Source of the DNA: Glandiceps talaboti | Taxonomy: Eukaryota; Hemichordata; Enteropneusta; Spengelidae | Length of the DNA stretch: 64,000 bases | Assembly (NCBI RefSeq): GCF_964340395.1 | Contig: NC_135564.1 | Coordinates: 1,195,001 to 1,259,000 of the forward strand | Direction: 5' to 3' | Notes under the pieces: generated by a model | What the model saw: the letters and a program-made list of their open reading frames with translations, nothing else | Told to the model about the DNA's origin: nothing | Database searches by the model: none | Shown: positions 1 to 11,030 of the stretch, in pieces | How positions within the stretch are numbered: position 1 is the first letter of the stretch | Layout: every line of letters begins with the position of its first letter | Translations under genes and position numbers: made by a program

Positions 1-3
1 TTT

Positions 4-24
4 GGGGGGGGGGGGGGGGGGGGG
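4..24. repeat. Poly-G homopolymer (21 G)
   Basis: An uninterrupted run of 21 G opens the window after three T. Long poly-G is rare in AT-rich animal DNA and can fold into G-quadruplexes. It is also a common site of polymerase slippage, so its exact length is uncertain. Confidence 0.95.
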
Positions 25-215
25 CTAACTAACTGCACACTACTGTTATGCGTCATGTGACCAAAATAATTTATTTCTGTGTTACTCTTAAAAAGTCTTT
101 TTATTTTGTGATTGATATCACAAATACTAATTTTGTTAGGACACTCAGTTTGACAGTCCCTTTGATGACAAGCATTCATCTCATTTATTTGACAACAGAT
201 CAGTTAGAATGATAA

Positions 216-390
216 CAAAATGGTTTCAGGAACAAACACATAATATTTCTAATTTCTAGATTCAGTAACAAAACCAAAATGGTGCCAAGAATAAAGTGTA
301 TTATATTCGGGATAATATTTCTATATTCAGAAAGTAAAACCAAAACGGTTCCAGGAACAAGTTTATATTTCTAAATTCAGCACCAAACTA
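216..390. repeat. Degenerate tandem repeat, ~60-66 bp x 3
   Basis: Three diverged copies start near 217, 276 and 342. Each begins with AAAA(T/C)GGT..CCA(G)GAA and carries ATATTTCTA..ATTCAG about 35-45 bases later. The copies are old, differing by many substitutions and small indels. Confidence 0.7.
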
Positions 391-1720
391 GTACAACCCT
401 GATTAATACCATTATTCAAAAATGATGCTGTCCTTTAATTATCAATATTTTTGTATTAATTATGTTAAATAAATAGTTGTTCTTCTTATTTTTGCAACTT
501 GTCTTTTTTCGAAAATATGTCCTTCTACATTTTTGTATTGAGCATATTTTTACCATATTTTAAATATTTAGTGAGTTTTGGCAGCTTAGGTACTTATTGT
601 ACTATTTCAGTTTTTGTATTAAAGGTATTCAATGTTATTATTGTTAATCATTTTTTTTGTCAGTGTTTTGCATAAGATATTGTTTCAATTTCCACATCAA
701 TTTCACATATTTTACAATTACATTAAAAATGCCTTGAGGTACCTTTTACTAATAATTGAAACATATTAAAATTAACCATGTTTTGTTCTCATTCATTTTA
801 AACTTCCCCGAGGACAACTTTTAAAAATTGATACAGAAATTACCAGTGCAATGTACTTTGATAATATTTGCCTTGGAGCAGTAAGTAACAAAGAAAGTCT
901 TTGTAACACATATCCACTGTGTGATATCATCTCTCTGTATGGTATCTCTGTCTATCCACCCACTCACAGATTCCCTGTAATTTCTACGTGTCAGGAGAAT
1001 TTTATATATTATTTCTCATCAAAGGTGTCAGGGAGGTAATGTGTGACTGTCTATTGATGTGCGACAAATTGATCCTTATTTCAAAGCACAAAATGTGGTC
1101 TGCGTATCAATGCTTTTATTACAGTGTCACATTAAAGTCTATCGGAATGTAGTGGAACACTTTCAAGTTACTCTATTATCTTGATAGAGCCAGCTGATGT
1201 TTTTTTTGTGTCTTTCACTATATTGTTTGACAACAAATTTGTTAGCTTAGTTGAGTTTTATTGCTTTCCAACATGACAAAGGCATGGTAGCCATGAAATC
1301 ACAGTATTACTATGATATAGCTATTTTATTTGGCGTGTATAGACTAGACGTATATAGGTCATTTTTAATGCGTGGGTGTTTTTCATTCACCCTTCCTATT
1401 TCATGCATGTGTAACATTCAAAAAGAACTATTTAATAGCAACAAAATTGAAACGTATCTTGTTGATCATATTTACAAAAGAATTCTATAACTTTAACAGA
1501 CGCATGATAAAAGATTAGTAACACTAAATGAGATTTAATATGTTTGTGTTTGTGTTTGTGGATGTCTAATCTGATCAGGTGATTGGACAATGCAACATCT
1601 GGCTCTTAACTGCATGACAGACACTCTACCCTGGTTACGCACGAACCTGTTTCCTGGAAAGATAATTTCAACATATTTCATTTTGATTTCAACACGGGTA
1701 TCAGATATAGAGGCATTGAA
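391..1720. other. Unannotated AT-rich DNA
   Basis: No gene or repeat is recognised here. Open frames at 851-1039 (+, 62 codons) and 1251-1490 (+, 79 codons) have no recognisable domain and no composition shift, and look like chance frames. Confidence 0.6.
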
Positions 1721-2066
1721 ATAAGCAATAGTCCAGGACACACAGACTACCAAATTAATAAGCAATAGTATAATAGTCCAGGACACACAGACTACCAAAT
1801 TAATAAGCAGTAGTCCAGGACACACAGACTACCAAATTAATAAGCAGTAGTCCAGGACACACAGACTACCAAATTAATAAGCAATAGTCCAGGACACACA
1901 GACTACCAAATTAATAAGCAGTAGTCCAGGACACACAGACTACCAAATTAATAAGCAATAGTCCAGGACACACAGACTACCAAATTAATAAGCAGTAGTC
2001 CAGGACACACAGACTACCAAATTAATAAGCAATAGTCCAGGACACACAGACTACCAAATTAATAAG
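1721..2066. repeat. 37-bp minisatellite, 9 copies
   Basis: Nine copies of a 37-bp unit containing AGTCCAGGACACACAGAC start at 1730, 1775, 1812, 1849, 1886, 1923, 1960, 1997 and 2034. The first interval is 45 bp because of an 8-bp TA-rich insertion; all others are exactly 37 bp. Copies are nearly identical, so the array is young. The last copies alternate between GCAATAG and GCAGTAG, which implies a 74-bp dimer as the recent amplification unit. Confidence 0.97.
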
Positions 2067-2550
2067 ATAGTAGTTTGTTACACCAATAAAAAATTGTATC
2101 TGAAAAAATTCACTTGGCTAAATCTGACTACCAAAATGAAATTTAAGCCCTGAAATTTTAATTATGGCAAAATTTTCTTCTAATGTTCTTAAATTTATCA
2201 TTTGCTATGGATTGTCATAAAAATTAAGATTTTCACCCTCAAAGCTTTAAATAGATACTGATCATTATCACCACATTGTAGTTCAAACCACTTTCTAGTA
2301 CTTTTATCAAATTTCAAAAGAAATGTTATAATATTATTTGTAGGCTTTGAAAATAAAACTGTAAAATGCTTATAAAAAACATTTTATTTACATTTTCAAT
2401 CACATTTTATTTGCTTCTTTATAAACTATAGTTTAACAATATCAGCTGTAACAATATTATTTTTAAAAAAAGGTTACAAGTAAGGGACAGAATAATCTCA
2501 TATTTTGAACCATCAGACTGACAGGAACGACATGACAACCCTGACTGCTT
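2067..2550. other. Unannotated AT-rich DNA
   Basis: No repeat, RNA gene or recognisable coding region is seen between the 37-bp array and the CTCF-like site. The 61-codon minus-strand frame at 2419-2604 crosses the CTCF-like site and has no identifiable features. Confidence 0.6.
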
Positions 2551-2567
2551 AGCGCCCTCTAGTGGTG
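2551..2567 (-). promoter_or_regulatory. Candidate CTCF binding site
   Basis: The minus strand reads CCACTAGAGGGCGC, an exact fit to the CTCF core (CCASYAGRKGGCR). The match is a GC-rich island within strongly AT-rich sequence. CTCF is conserved across bilaterians and sets insulators and loop anchors. Binding is inferred from sequence alone. Confidence 0.6.
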
Positions 2568-3711
2568 CAATCCAGTAGAACATTACTAAGTGTTTAATTG
2601 TCATAAGTTGGCATCACGACAGTGTGACAGCTAGTCAAATACATGTCAATGTTATCCCTCAAGTCATCACAGATAATGGCACTGATAACAATAGGATAGT
2701 ATACGGTAATACATCACACATAGCAGGAATGTTTTTTGCTTTTGACAACTTAGCCTGGAACACATGCTCATGACAGAATACCAAATGTAGTAATGTGTAT
2801 TGTTCATTATATCTGACATTTCCAATTACTCGTCTATTGCTTTCATTCTAGATGGTCTTGGCAAGAATTTGTTCTGACAGCATCATCCTTTCCCTCTGAA
2901 ATAATTATGTATTATTAGATTATTCTATATATATTTGACTTCATCAAATTTTGTAAATTTCCTTCTCATTACATGAGAAAAGCCTTCACAAGAAACACTG
3001 AAATGAAATAATTACAGTGATTATCTATATAGTCTAGAATCCATGTTGTTCTGTCTCCTGTACAAAGACTAGAAGTCTGGAAATGTGGATGATTCCGGAC
3101 TACCACAGTTGTAACACATGGAAATGAATGTTGTAGCCAAGTAGTGTACATGTCAATGATGTAGACTTGAGTTGATTGCCATTATTGTGTAAAAATAATT
3201 ATTCATACATGGTACAGGAAAAGGTACATGTTTGACAATTCATAACAGGGTGAATTGAAATAACTTTAATTTCATCTTGAAATAGAACAAGCAAAGCAGC
3301 TGCACTGTTCTTATAAAATATAAAGACAGGGCAATGTCAGTATGAATGAACTTGAAATTGATTGATCACACTGATGTATAAATTGTGACACCTAACCATT
3401 AATTTGCTCTCTACCTTTATACATTTAATGAGAACATGTGTATTGAAATAAATAAAACCAGACACGTGTCTTTGACCATCTACTTAAATCGGTGTTTATT
3501 TATGACAAGAAGGAGGTTAGGAGCTAGATAAAAAGAGATACACGCATCTGTATGGTCTTCTTTCTCCAGCATTGATATTCACTTTACCTATGAAATTTAA
3601 AGCACCATACTCTGTGCCATACTGTCTCATTTTCTTCAACACTCCTAAGGCTAACAATGGATGATGGTACAGACATAGGCATTCACTATGAACTTTCACT
3701 GACCTCATGTT
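2568..3711. other. Unannotated AT-rich DNA
   Basis: No repeat or gene is recognised. The small minus-strand frames at 2969-3151 and 3517-3753 have no identifiable domain. Confidence 0.55.
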
Positions 3712-3726
3712 GTTTCCCATGGCAAC
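3712..3726. promoter_or_regulatory. RFX X-box-like motif (3-nt spacer)
   Basis: GTTTCCCATGGCAAC consists of two RFX half-sites (GTTTCC and GGCAAC) in inverted orientation with a 3-nt spacer. RFX factors tolerate spacers of up to about 3 nt. It is weaker than the four 2-nt-spacer matches elsewhere in the window. Confidence 0.35.
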
Positions 3727-4011
3727 ATAATCAATATTTTGATGGTTGCACAAAATACATAAATTTTATTTATCTTATTGATACGTAATACTAAAAGTAT
3801 AACCCATCATGGGGCCTACAATAACATTAGGTCTTCTACAGTAGTTATAGAAGGTATTTTACGAAGTGAATCAAATGTAAAATAGCATATGTTCAATATT
3901 TGGGTAAAAAACACATTAAATTCAGGTTTGTACAATATATTGGAATTCGTCTTTTGTATGTCACTATACAGTAACTTCGACGAAATTCCTGCAGTCCTAA
4001 ATTCTAAATAT

Positions 4012-4245
4012 TTATGCCAATACAGTACATTGAAATGAGTTTTCTGTTGTCCCAAAATGTTATATATTGTGATATTATGTACATGCCAATAGAGTACATT
4101 GAAAGTTGTCTGTTTTCCCAAATCTTACATATTATGTTCATCCCAATACAGTACATTGAAATTTGTTTTCTGTTTTCCCAAATGTTAACTATTAATATAT
4201 ATATGCCAATATACTATGTTGAAATTTGTTTTCTGTTTTTCCATT
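4012..4245. repeat. Degenerate tandem repeat, ~57-70 bp x 4
   Basis: Four copies start near 4014, 4084, 4141 and 4203. Each opens with ATGCCAATA..GTACATTGAAA and continues through TTTCTGTT..CCCAAAT. The short frames seen on both strands here are by-products of the repeat. Confidence 0.85.
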
Positions 4246-4326
4246 CAGATGGCACCAACGGTTTGGACAGGAGCATCAACAGTTTGTACAGGAGCATAAC
4301 ATTCTGAGATTAACAATGTTATGTGG

Positions 4327-4626
4327 TTTGCTGAAAAGGTTTACGCTCACACATTGCCATCTTGCACGTTCAGCATTTATTGTGTATAGTTAGTAACAAT
4401 ATGTAAACCCAAACATTGCCATCTTGCATAGGTTGTAGGCAGCATGTACCGTGTGTAGTAAGCAACAAAGATGTAAACCCAAACATTGCCATCTTGCATA
4501 AATTGTATCAGCATTTACTTTTAAGTGGTTTGCTGTAAAAGGTCTGAACCCAAACATTGCCATTTTGCATAGACTGTACTTCACAATCTGCTACAAAGGT
4601 TTAAAAACAAACATTTTCATTTTGTA
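4327..4626. repeat. Degenerate tandem repeat, ~70-78 bp x 4-5
   Basis: Each copy carries CCCAAACATTGCCATCTTGC or a close variant, at about 4350, 4408, 4478, 4550 and a decayed copy near 4600. The unit is otherwise diverged. The conserved part read on the minus strand includes CAAGATGGC, resembling the YY1 core. Confidence 0.8.
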
Positions 4627-5039
4627 CACACTTTTGACTTAAAATAAAAACCCAAACAAAACCCATTTCACAAACCAGTTTTTACTCTATGTCAAGTGGT
4701 GTTTTTATAGATGTAGAATTAAATTGCACTGAGTGTGGTGGAGACTTGTACAATTTGGAAAGTCAAAATAAAAGAGATTAAGTGATTTGCTCGGGGTTTT
4801 TCTCCACCTCATCAATCTTACTCTGAGTCTTAGCAAGGAAAACTAAACCTAGAGTATGAACTGTGAAATCTTTCAGTACAACACAACGAGAAGGCTATCA
4901 GGTATACAATGCATTTAAACTTTCTACATGGCAGTCAGGCTAATATTTATCCCTTGTAATTTCATTTGAGTCTGAATTTATTTTTAGAATCTGTCCCAAG
5001 AATTTGACATTAAAATGAGATGAAACATATAAAATTTGT
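4627..5039. other. Unannotated AT-rich DNA
   Basis: Nothing is recognised on either strand between two degenerate tandem arrays. Confidence 0.55.
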
Positions 5040-5345
5040 GCACAAGGATATAATAAAGTAAATATCTACATGGGCTTATATTTGAAGGTTTTATTTCAAT
5101 TTTTGTTCATGTTTGGAATGTGTATTCCATGAATTTTGATATTAATTATAAAGTGACATAATATTAAAATAAAACAATTTATACACATAGAATTCTCAAG
5201 GATAAAGTAAATGTCTACGCATTAGCAAGGCCTTTATAATTGAAGGTTTTTATTTCATGTTTTTCTTTGGGTAGAATTTACTTTTGGCATAGATATCAAA
5301 AAAGAAACACAATCTGTACACATATGATATAATCCGAAAACTTAA
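5040..5345. repeat. Two-copy ~153-bp tandem duplication
   Basis: A segment beginning GGATATAATAAAGTAAAT (5047) recurs as GGATAAAGTAAATGTCTAC (5200). Both copies share TTGAAGGTTTTTATTTCA and a CAAT.T.TACACATA tail. A weaker third copy may follow at 5360-5450. The divergence indicates an old duplication. Confidence 0.6.
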
Positions 5346-6841
5346 ATGATATAAATTTTCAAAACATTAAGTCAGAGAAAAAAACAGGTCTTTTTGTAAT
5401 TGTTCAGAGTTTTTGTTGTAAACTTAGAATTCAATATCATGAATGCTTAATTGAAGGAATTTAATCTAAAATATATCACCTGTCAAATAATTATACACAA
5501 AGTATATGGATTGGATGTCTCTTTATATTTATATATACATGGCGTGAGAATTGTTCATTTTTGATCGTTTTGTTGCATGATTTTTCCCCCAAATGAGTTA
5601 ACAGGGAATACATTAGTGAATGCTTGGGTCACCTTGAGGGTAGTGAGTAAATTTTGATGACATCTAAGATGATTTAAACTGAATAGACAGACACATAGGG
5701 AGAAAAAACTGTTAATGCATGCAAGGATGCACACAAACAATAATTTCATTTGGTTTTGCAATGTGACAAAACTAGCAAACATGTCCTTTGTTATTTCTTT
5801 TCATTGAAGTAATGGCTCTTAACAATAAAAAACTCTGAATTATGTGTATTGCATGTATGTATGACGCTCATAAAATCAATGAGATGAGGCAGCTATATAT
5901 AAAACCACAGGAATCCATTTTTTATGTAGTTGCTAACCTAGCATGTTATTTTCTTCTTTTGGCAATCGCTTTAATTTCCTGATACCAACAAAGCCATACA
6001 TGAAAGCTATTTCTGAAAGCTCTGTTCAGTCAATTTACCTTATAAGCAGTCTTTGTTGAAACATGACTTGGTGGTAGATTCATGCATGAAGCTATCATAG
6101 CTACTGCAAACACAAATGGCCATTTAACACATTATTTCATCAGACCACCACAAGGCAGAACATATTTAGATAAGAACAAAAACATCAATACATGCCAAAA
6201 ATACAAATCACACCTCTTTTGATTTCAAAGCCTTTGATTAAGACGGATTCAGGAAGTGTATTTGCTGTGATTATAAGGTTAATTCATTCCCTTAATAGAG
6301 AGACAGACACCAGGCTATTTTAGGATCTTTTTTACGTTTGAATACCTATACTTAACAATATTTGCTCAAGTCAACGATTTCCAATATGTAGTGTGAGCTC
6401 TTGAAGCTGTCAAATTTCAATGAATATAAATGCTTGTCTCAGCCAACTTTACTGAACTTTTATTGAACTCTCATCTCTGTAGTGTTAGTTGAATATATTC
6501 GATGGTTATACGACAAGAGGTAGAAATTTGTAGTCATAGAAATTTCACACTATTGAGTAGACTTAATTCTCTTTAAGTTGATACAATAATGTAATTTTAC
6601 AGTTCTGCATGTCTTGCACTTTTACATCATTCATCATACTCCTCCAGGTCCAATCTTTTAAATATATACAATTCCTTTGTATTTCATTTTCTTTTCATAA
6701 TTTACAAAATGAAAGCTTGCTTGAAATCCTTTGAATAAACAAATCAAAAGGAACACTATGTCCATAATCTTGTTAATTAAATTGACAATCATGCATTTTC
6801 TGACCACATGAACACATTTTGAATTGAAATTTTTAAAACTC

Positions 6842-6846
<5 letters not shown>
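5346..6846. other. Unannotated AT-rich DNA
   Basis: No gene is recognised. The frame at 5555-5782 (-, 75 codons) is hydrophobic and Cys-rich, but has no identifiable domain and no supporting splice context that I can see. Confidence 0.55.

Positions 6847-6887
<41 letters not shown>
6847..6887. repeat. Poly-T homopolymer (41 T)
   Basis: An uninterrupted run of 41 T. On the minus strand it would be a poly-A tail, so it could mark the 3' end of a retrotransposed sequence. I see no target-site duplication or recognisable retroelement upstream of it on the minus strand. Confidence 0.95.
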
Positions 6888-7329
6888 CAAATTTTACATC
6901 CTAAATTGTAATTTTTCTTTTGATTTAGGGAATTGCTTTGAAATTAAAGGAGTTGCTGTGATACAAGTTTTAACAAACATTTTTGCATATTTTAATATAC
7001 ATACACAAAACAAAGTAATATTTTGGTAATTTTTTCCTCATCTAATATAGACATGGAAGTACATGCCAATCCATTACTATGATGATGAAACTACCTTCTT
7101 ATCTAGCTGTTTGTCATTGTTACTATGGCGATTACCACAATAATGACAGTTCACCACTTGAAAGGTATTTAGAGGGCTGAAAATCACTACTCAGTGTTCA
7201 ATTATACTTTCTATGTAAGGTCAATGTACTTTAACAAGTACTTTTATCAGATTAAACAACCTCTCCTGAGAACTTTGACTCAGTATGTCTAACATCTGTA
7301 CATTAGGTCTGATATAACCAATTATCACA
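6888..7329. other. Unannotated AT-rich DNA
   Basis: No gene or repeat is recognised. The 67-codon minus-strand frame at 7221-7424 overlaps the interspersed repeat that follows and is not supported as coding. Confidence 0.55.
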
Positions 7330-7432
7330 CATGCATCAGCGATTACTTGCACCACTGTGGTATGTGTGCTGTAGTGCAATATTGAAAAAAAATTATTGCA
7401 TACCTGCATGCAAATGATATGCAAATTAAAAC
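7330..7432 (-). repeat. Interspersed paired-octamer repeat, copy 1
   Basis: Bases 7392-7426 are an exact 35-bp reverse complement of 27948-27982, and weaker similarity continues about 40 bp further towards 7340. The shared block holds two ATGCAAAT octamers (7408-7415 and 7419-7426) 11 bp apart, about one helical turn. ATGCAAAT is the classical POU/Oct site. It may be a decayed mobile element or a duplicated regulatory block; the sequence does not decide. Confidence 0.75.
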
Positions 7433-8724
7433 AACTTGAATTCTAAACAAAATAACAACTTGAATTCTAAATTCAGTTTCACATTGCAACTCTATAAATT
7501 ATACAAAGTGAATGAATGTACAGTACATGTGAAACAAAGCCATCATGGTGGGTTTTACTTCCATGATCTAACAAAATTATTTAACATATTTTGGGTCTTG
7601 CCTTGCCATCTAATTTTATCTCCAATTAAACTATATTCATACCAAAGAACCCCCAAAGACAATAAAACCATATTATTCAATGTATCTTCATCTCCATAGT
7701 CCATTCATGATGTCATACACTGCCACAAGTCATGTAAAAAAATATATCAAAGTCAATGATTTTGAGTAAGCAACCACATCAATTGACAAAGCCATTACAC
7801 TAATATTACTGGAGGGTGCAAACTCATCCATTCCATCCACTATGAAACAAATATTGCACAATCTACGTGTACTCAATTGCATTTCATTTTATAGTCACTG
7901 ATCAAACAAAATATGAATTTTACTGGTTTAAGCCTTCAAACCTATTATTTCAAAATTATGTTATAAAGGCATTTTCACTTACAATAATTTATTATCATAT
8001 TTTACCACAAAAGGTTCAGTCCTGGACAACATACATTTTTAGTTGTTTTTTTAAAGCTAAAGAGTTTTAGTCAATAATATTGGGAAGCAAGCATATTAGG
8101 AAAATGTTTTCAATAATTTACCCATTATCAAAATCACAAGTGAAAGATGTGAAAGAATTTTACCAGGTGTTTCTTCTCAGGTTCACTATAGTCTTTCCAA
8201 AAAATGTTGCACATTAACAACTATTATTTGAAAAATAAAATAAAAACCTGGAAGCTAAACATTTATAAAATATGAAATGATTGATTATACTGAAGAATGT
8301 TTCTAATAATTATTTAATGATTAAATATCTCAGTCAGTGCACATTTGTGTTCATAAATCAGGTGGACAGTTCCAAGGAGAATAGGCCTGTTCATAAATAA
8401 ATAATATCTTTAATCAGATCACAGAACTTAGTTTTCCAACATCATGTCCCCATCTAGAATTGAGACAGTGTGCAATGTACTTTTTTCTTCTGAACATAAA
8501 TTTGTTTGTGACTTGGCGTCATTGAGTTTTCCACATCAGGACCTATTCAATATTCAATAAGCCTTGTTTTAACTTTACAATATAAATATGGCATATGTGC
8601 AGTGTTTCTGTAATGAGACAAAAGTTCGTTAAAAGCTACCAGCATTACCAGTTGTATTTCACCCTGGTGATCCCCATTGAAACTATGGTACTTAGGCATG
8701 GAAAGCTATGCAAATTTTACCAGA
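7433..8724. other. Unannotated AT-rich DNA
   Basis: No coding region or repeat is recognised. Frames at 7436-7699, 7867-8070 and 8595-8792 (all +) have no recognisable domain. Confidence 0.55.
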
Positions 8725-8738
8725 CCCCCCCCCCCCCC
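8725..8738. repeat. Poly-C homopolymer (14 C)
   Basis: Fourteen consecutive C lie in an otherwise AT-rich stretch, followed by CATCCACCATG. Confidence 0.9.
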
Positions 8739-9880
8739 ATCCACCATGTGTATATACACTATACACTATACATATATTCCAGAACATTTTAAAATACCTA
8801 TCCTCTTGATGTCCTGTTCTAAGTAATAACATCTTCAAGAGATTTTTTGAAGTTGAAAACTTCCATGTTATTTACAAATAATGCATCTGAAACTGTCCTA
8901 CCTTCTAAATGAGGTAGAGTTTTTACCATATGATATAATTATGACACTTCAGACATTCACAGACTAACTGAAAGTCTGATAACTACTAGTGAAATCAAGG
9001 TTGAGAGACTGGTATATTTTGCAATGTCAATATCAGCATACATACCTTGCATTTATATTGGCTTTGACAACAACCAGATGATTACATCTGAAGGACACTG
9101 GACCCATATGTTGCAGAGGAAACAATTTGGTAGAGAATATATAGAACCATGGACAATTTTTATACCAATGCTAACCTTCACTTGAATGTATACTGTTGAA
9201 TTCACCATCAACATGTATTCACACGTCCCAACATTGTCAACATATATTATGTCATCGATAATACAAAAAAGTAACAATCAGCTTTTGAATGTTCTGCCAT
9301 TGACTTCGTGATTACCAATAGATGTAGGCATGTTTACAATTTTCAGTGAATGAATCGTTCAAAAATAATTCCACAAAACAGGTCTGAACTGTTACTGGTA
9401 CCCAATGCAATTTAAATAGAACATTAACAACAAAGGCTAACACTTTAATTTTTTTTAACTAAACGCCACAACAATTTGGAAACTATGCCACATCATTAAG
9501 GATTTATTGAATTGATGATCAGATCTATTTAATCACAAAGTATTTCCAAGTCTGTAATTTTACTTAGAACATGACATTTATTAAATCTATGTGGTTTTAT
9601 TCACTAATATTTTTCACTTTCAACATTGCTAACTTAATATGTGGTAACATAACAATCATGGTAATTTTGAACACGTGTAGATGCACATACGTCTACACAC
9701 GTACCCCAAAATTTTGACCATTTTCCTCTCTCTTTTTTGGATTTTATTAGTATATCAGTAACTTTATACAATTATAGCTTCAGTGGGTATAGTATAATAG
9801 AGCAAGAACAAGTGGAAGAATAACAACACCGTTAATGTATTGCTGTTTGCCTCTAATAATTTTACGTGCATGCATGCAGG
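8739..9880. other. Unannotated AT-rich DNA
   Basis: A small imperfect hairpin is present at 9675-9698 (GTGTAGA / TCTACAC, 10-nt loop). Nothing else is recognised. The 74-codon minus-strand frame at 9053-9277 has no identifiable domain. Confidence 0.55.
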
Positions 9881-9917
9881 CAGACAGACAGACAGACAGA
9901 CAGACACACACACACAC
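9870..9917. repeat. Composite (GCAT)(CAGA)n(CA)n microsatellite
   Basis: TGCATGCATGCAGG leads into about six CAGA units and then about seven CA units. The same CA/GACA combination occurs at 53.7 kb. Confidence 0.93.
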
Positions 9918-10844
9918 GTCACACTCACAGGCGATACATGCTATGCAGATAGCATCACTGAATATGTGTGTGTGTTTTTCAACTTGTTACTATGACCTGT
10001 ATAACTATGTGTGGGTGGACATGAACTTTGATGACATGGCTACAATGAGTTTACGACTAATGACACAAAATTGGCTTGCAAATCCTCATCTGATAATTCA
10101 CCTTTAACAGAGGCTATCATTTGAAAATTGGATATGTGATTTGTGTGGCTAGAATGACAAAACGGTCATTTGATTAAACAGTGTGATAGAAGTCTGATTG
10201 TAATAGGATTTTACAAAGCTTGCAAATCTTAAAGGTATTTGGCTATTCTGGCAGCAGACTTAATTGTATCGATATCTACATTTTTATCAACCTAACAGTT
10301 CAACTACGCTTTACTTTCCACACATTTTGAGTGAGACATGTGCTGTGAAATCCATAGATTAAAAGTCAACTATCAGCTTCTCTTAATGGTCAAGACCGAT
10401 TGACCATGTGGCTATCAATATAAAATGCTCCTTAGATGTATTTGACGTTATCTACTGCACTCACTTACAATCAAGTCAGGGTTGCTGTATATAAAGATAT
10501 ATAAAAAAATGCAAATGTTAGGGTTGTGTGCTTTTGAAATTTGGCTTGCCATGTTTAGACCCAGTCCATCAAAATTATGACTTATTTGGTTAGTTGAAAG
10601 CAAGTGGGTGGAGGCTGGTGAGCAATAAAGCCTCCTCCAAACATAAATTTTGTTAAACATAAGTGATATCTCAAAAGATGCTAGACATCAGCCAAATTTA
10701 TATATTTTTGTAGGATCAAAAAATTTGGGTTTGGATGAGACATATGTGTCTCTAGAATTTGACAATAATCACAGAAAGCCTTAGAGAATCTGTAAAACTA
10801 TGTCTCGCATAGCACTGACATCTACTGAACTGTCCGACAGACAG
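9918..10844. other. Unannotated AT-rich DNA
   Basis: There is a short GC-rich hairpin at 10610-10635 (GGAGGCT / AGCCTCC, 12-nt loop). No gene is recognised. Confidence 0.55.
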
Positions 10845-11030
10845 AGGGGGATGAGAGGTCAAGAGTAAAGTTTGCAGAGGAGGTGGGCTAAGAGGTGAAC
10901 ATGAATTACAGGGGATAAAGACTGGTTAAACTTTGAATAAAGGGAGGTGGAGGTACAGGGTAAATTTTGAATAAAGGGAAGATGGAGGTACGGGGTAAAC
11001 TTTGAATACATGGAGGGAGAATACAGATAA
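10845..11030. repeat. Purine-rich 34/35-bp tandem repeat
   Basis: Clear copies start at 10928, 10962 and 10997 with AAACTTTGAATAAAGGGAGG or variants, followed by TGGAGGTAC(A/G)GGGT. Purine-rich, more diverged copies extend upstream to about 10845. The strand asymmetry (G/A on plus) is marked. Confidence 0.8.

Noticed and set aside
1721-2066. CRISPR-like array
   Set aside because: The 37-bp repeats (and the 26- and 29-bp ones elsewhere) are directly adjacent with no unique spacers, and no cas genes are present. These are minisatellites in animal DNA.
6847-6887. Poly-A tail of a minus-strand retrotransposon
   Set aside because: No reverse transcriptase, endonuclease or SINE-like sequence and no target-site duplication were found next to it. 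It is listed only as a homopolymer.
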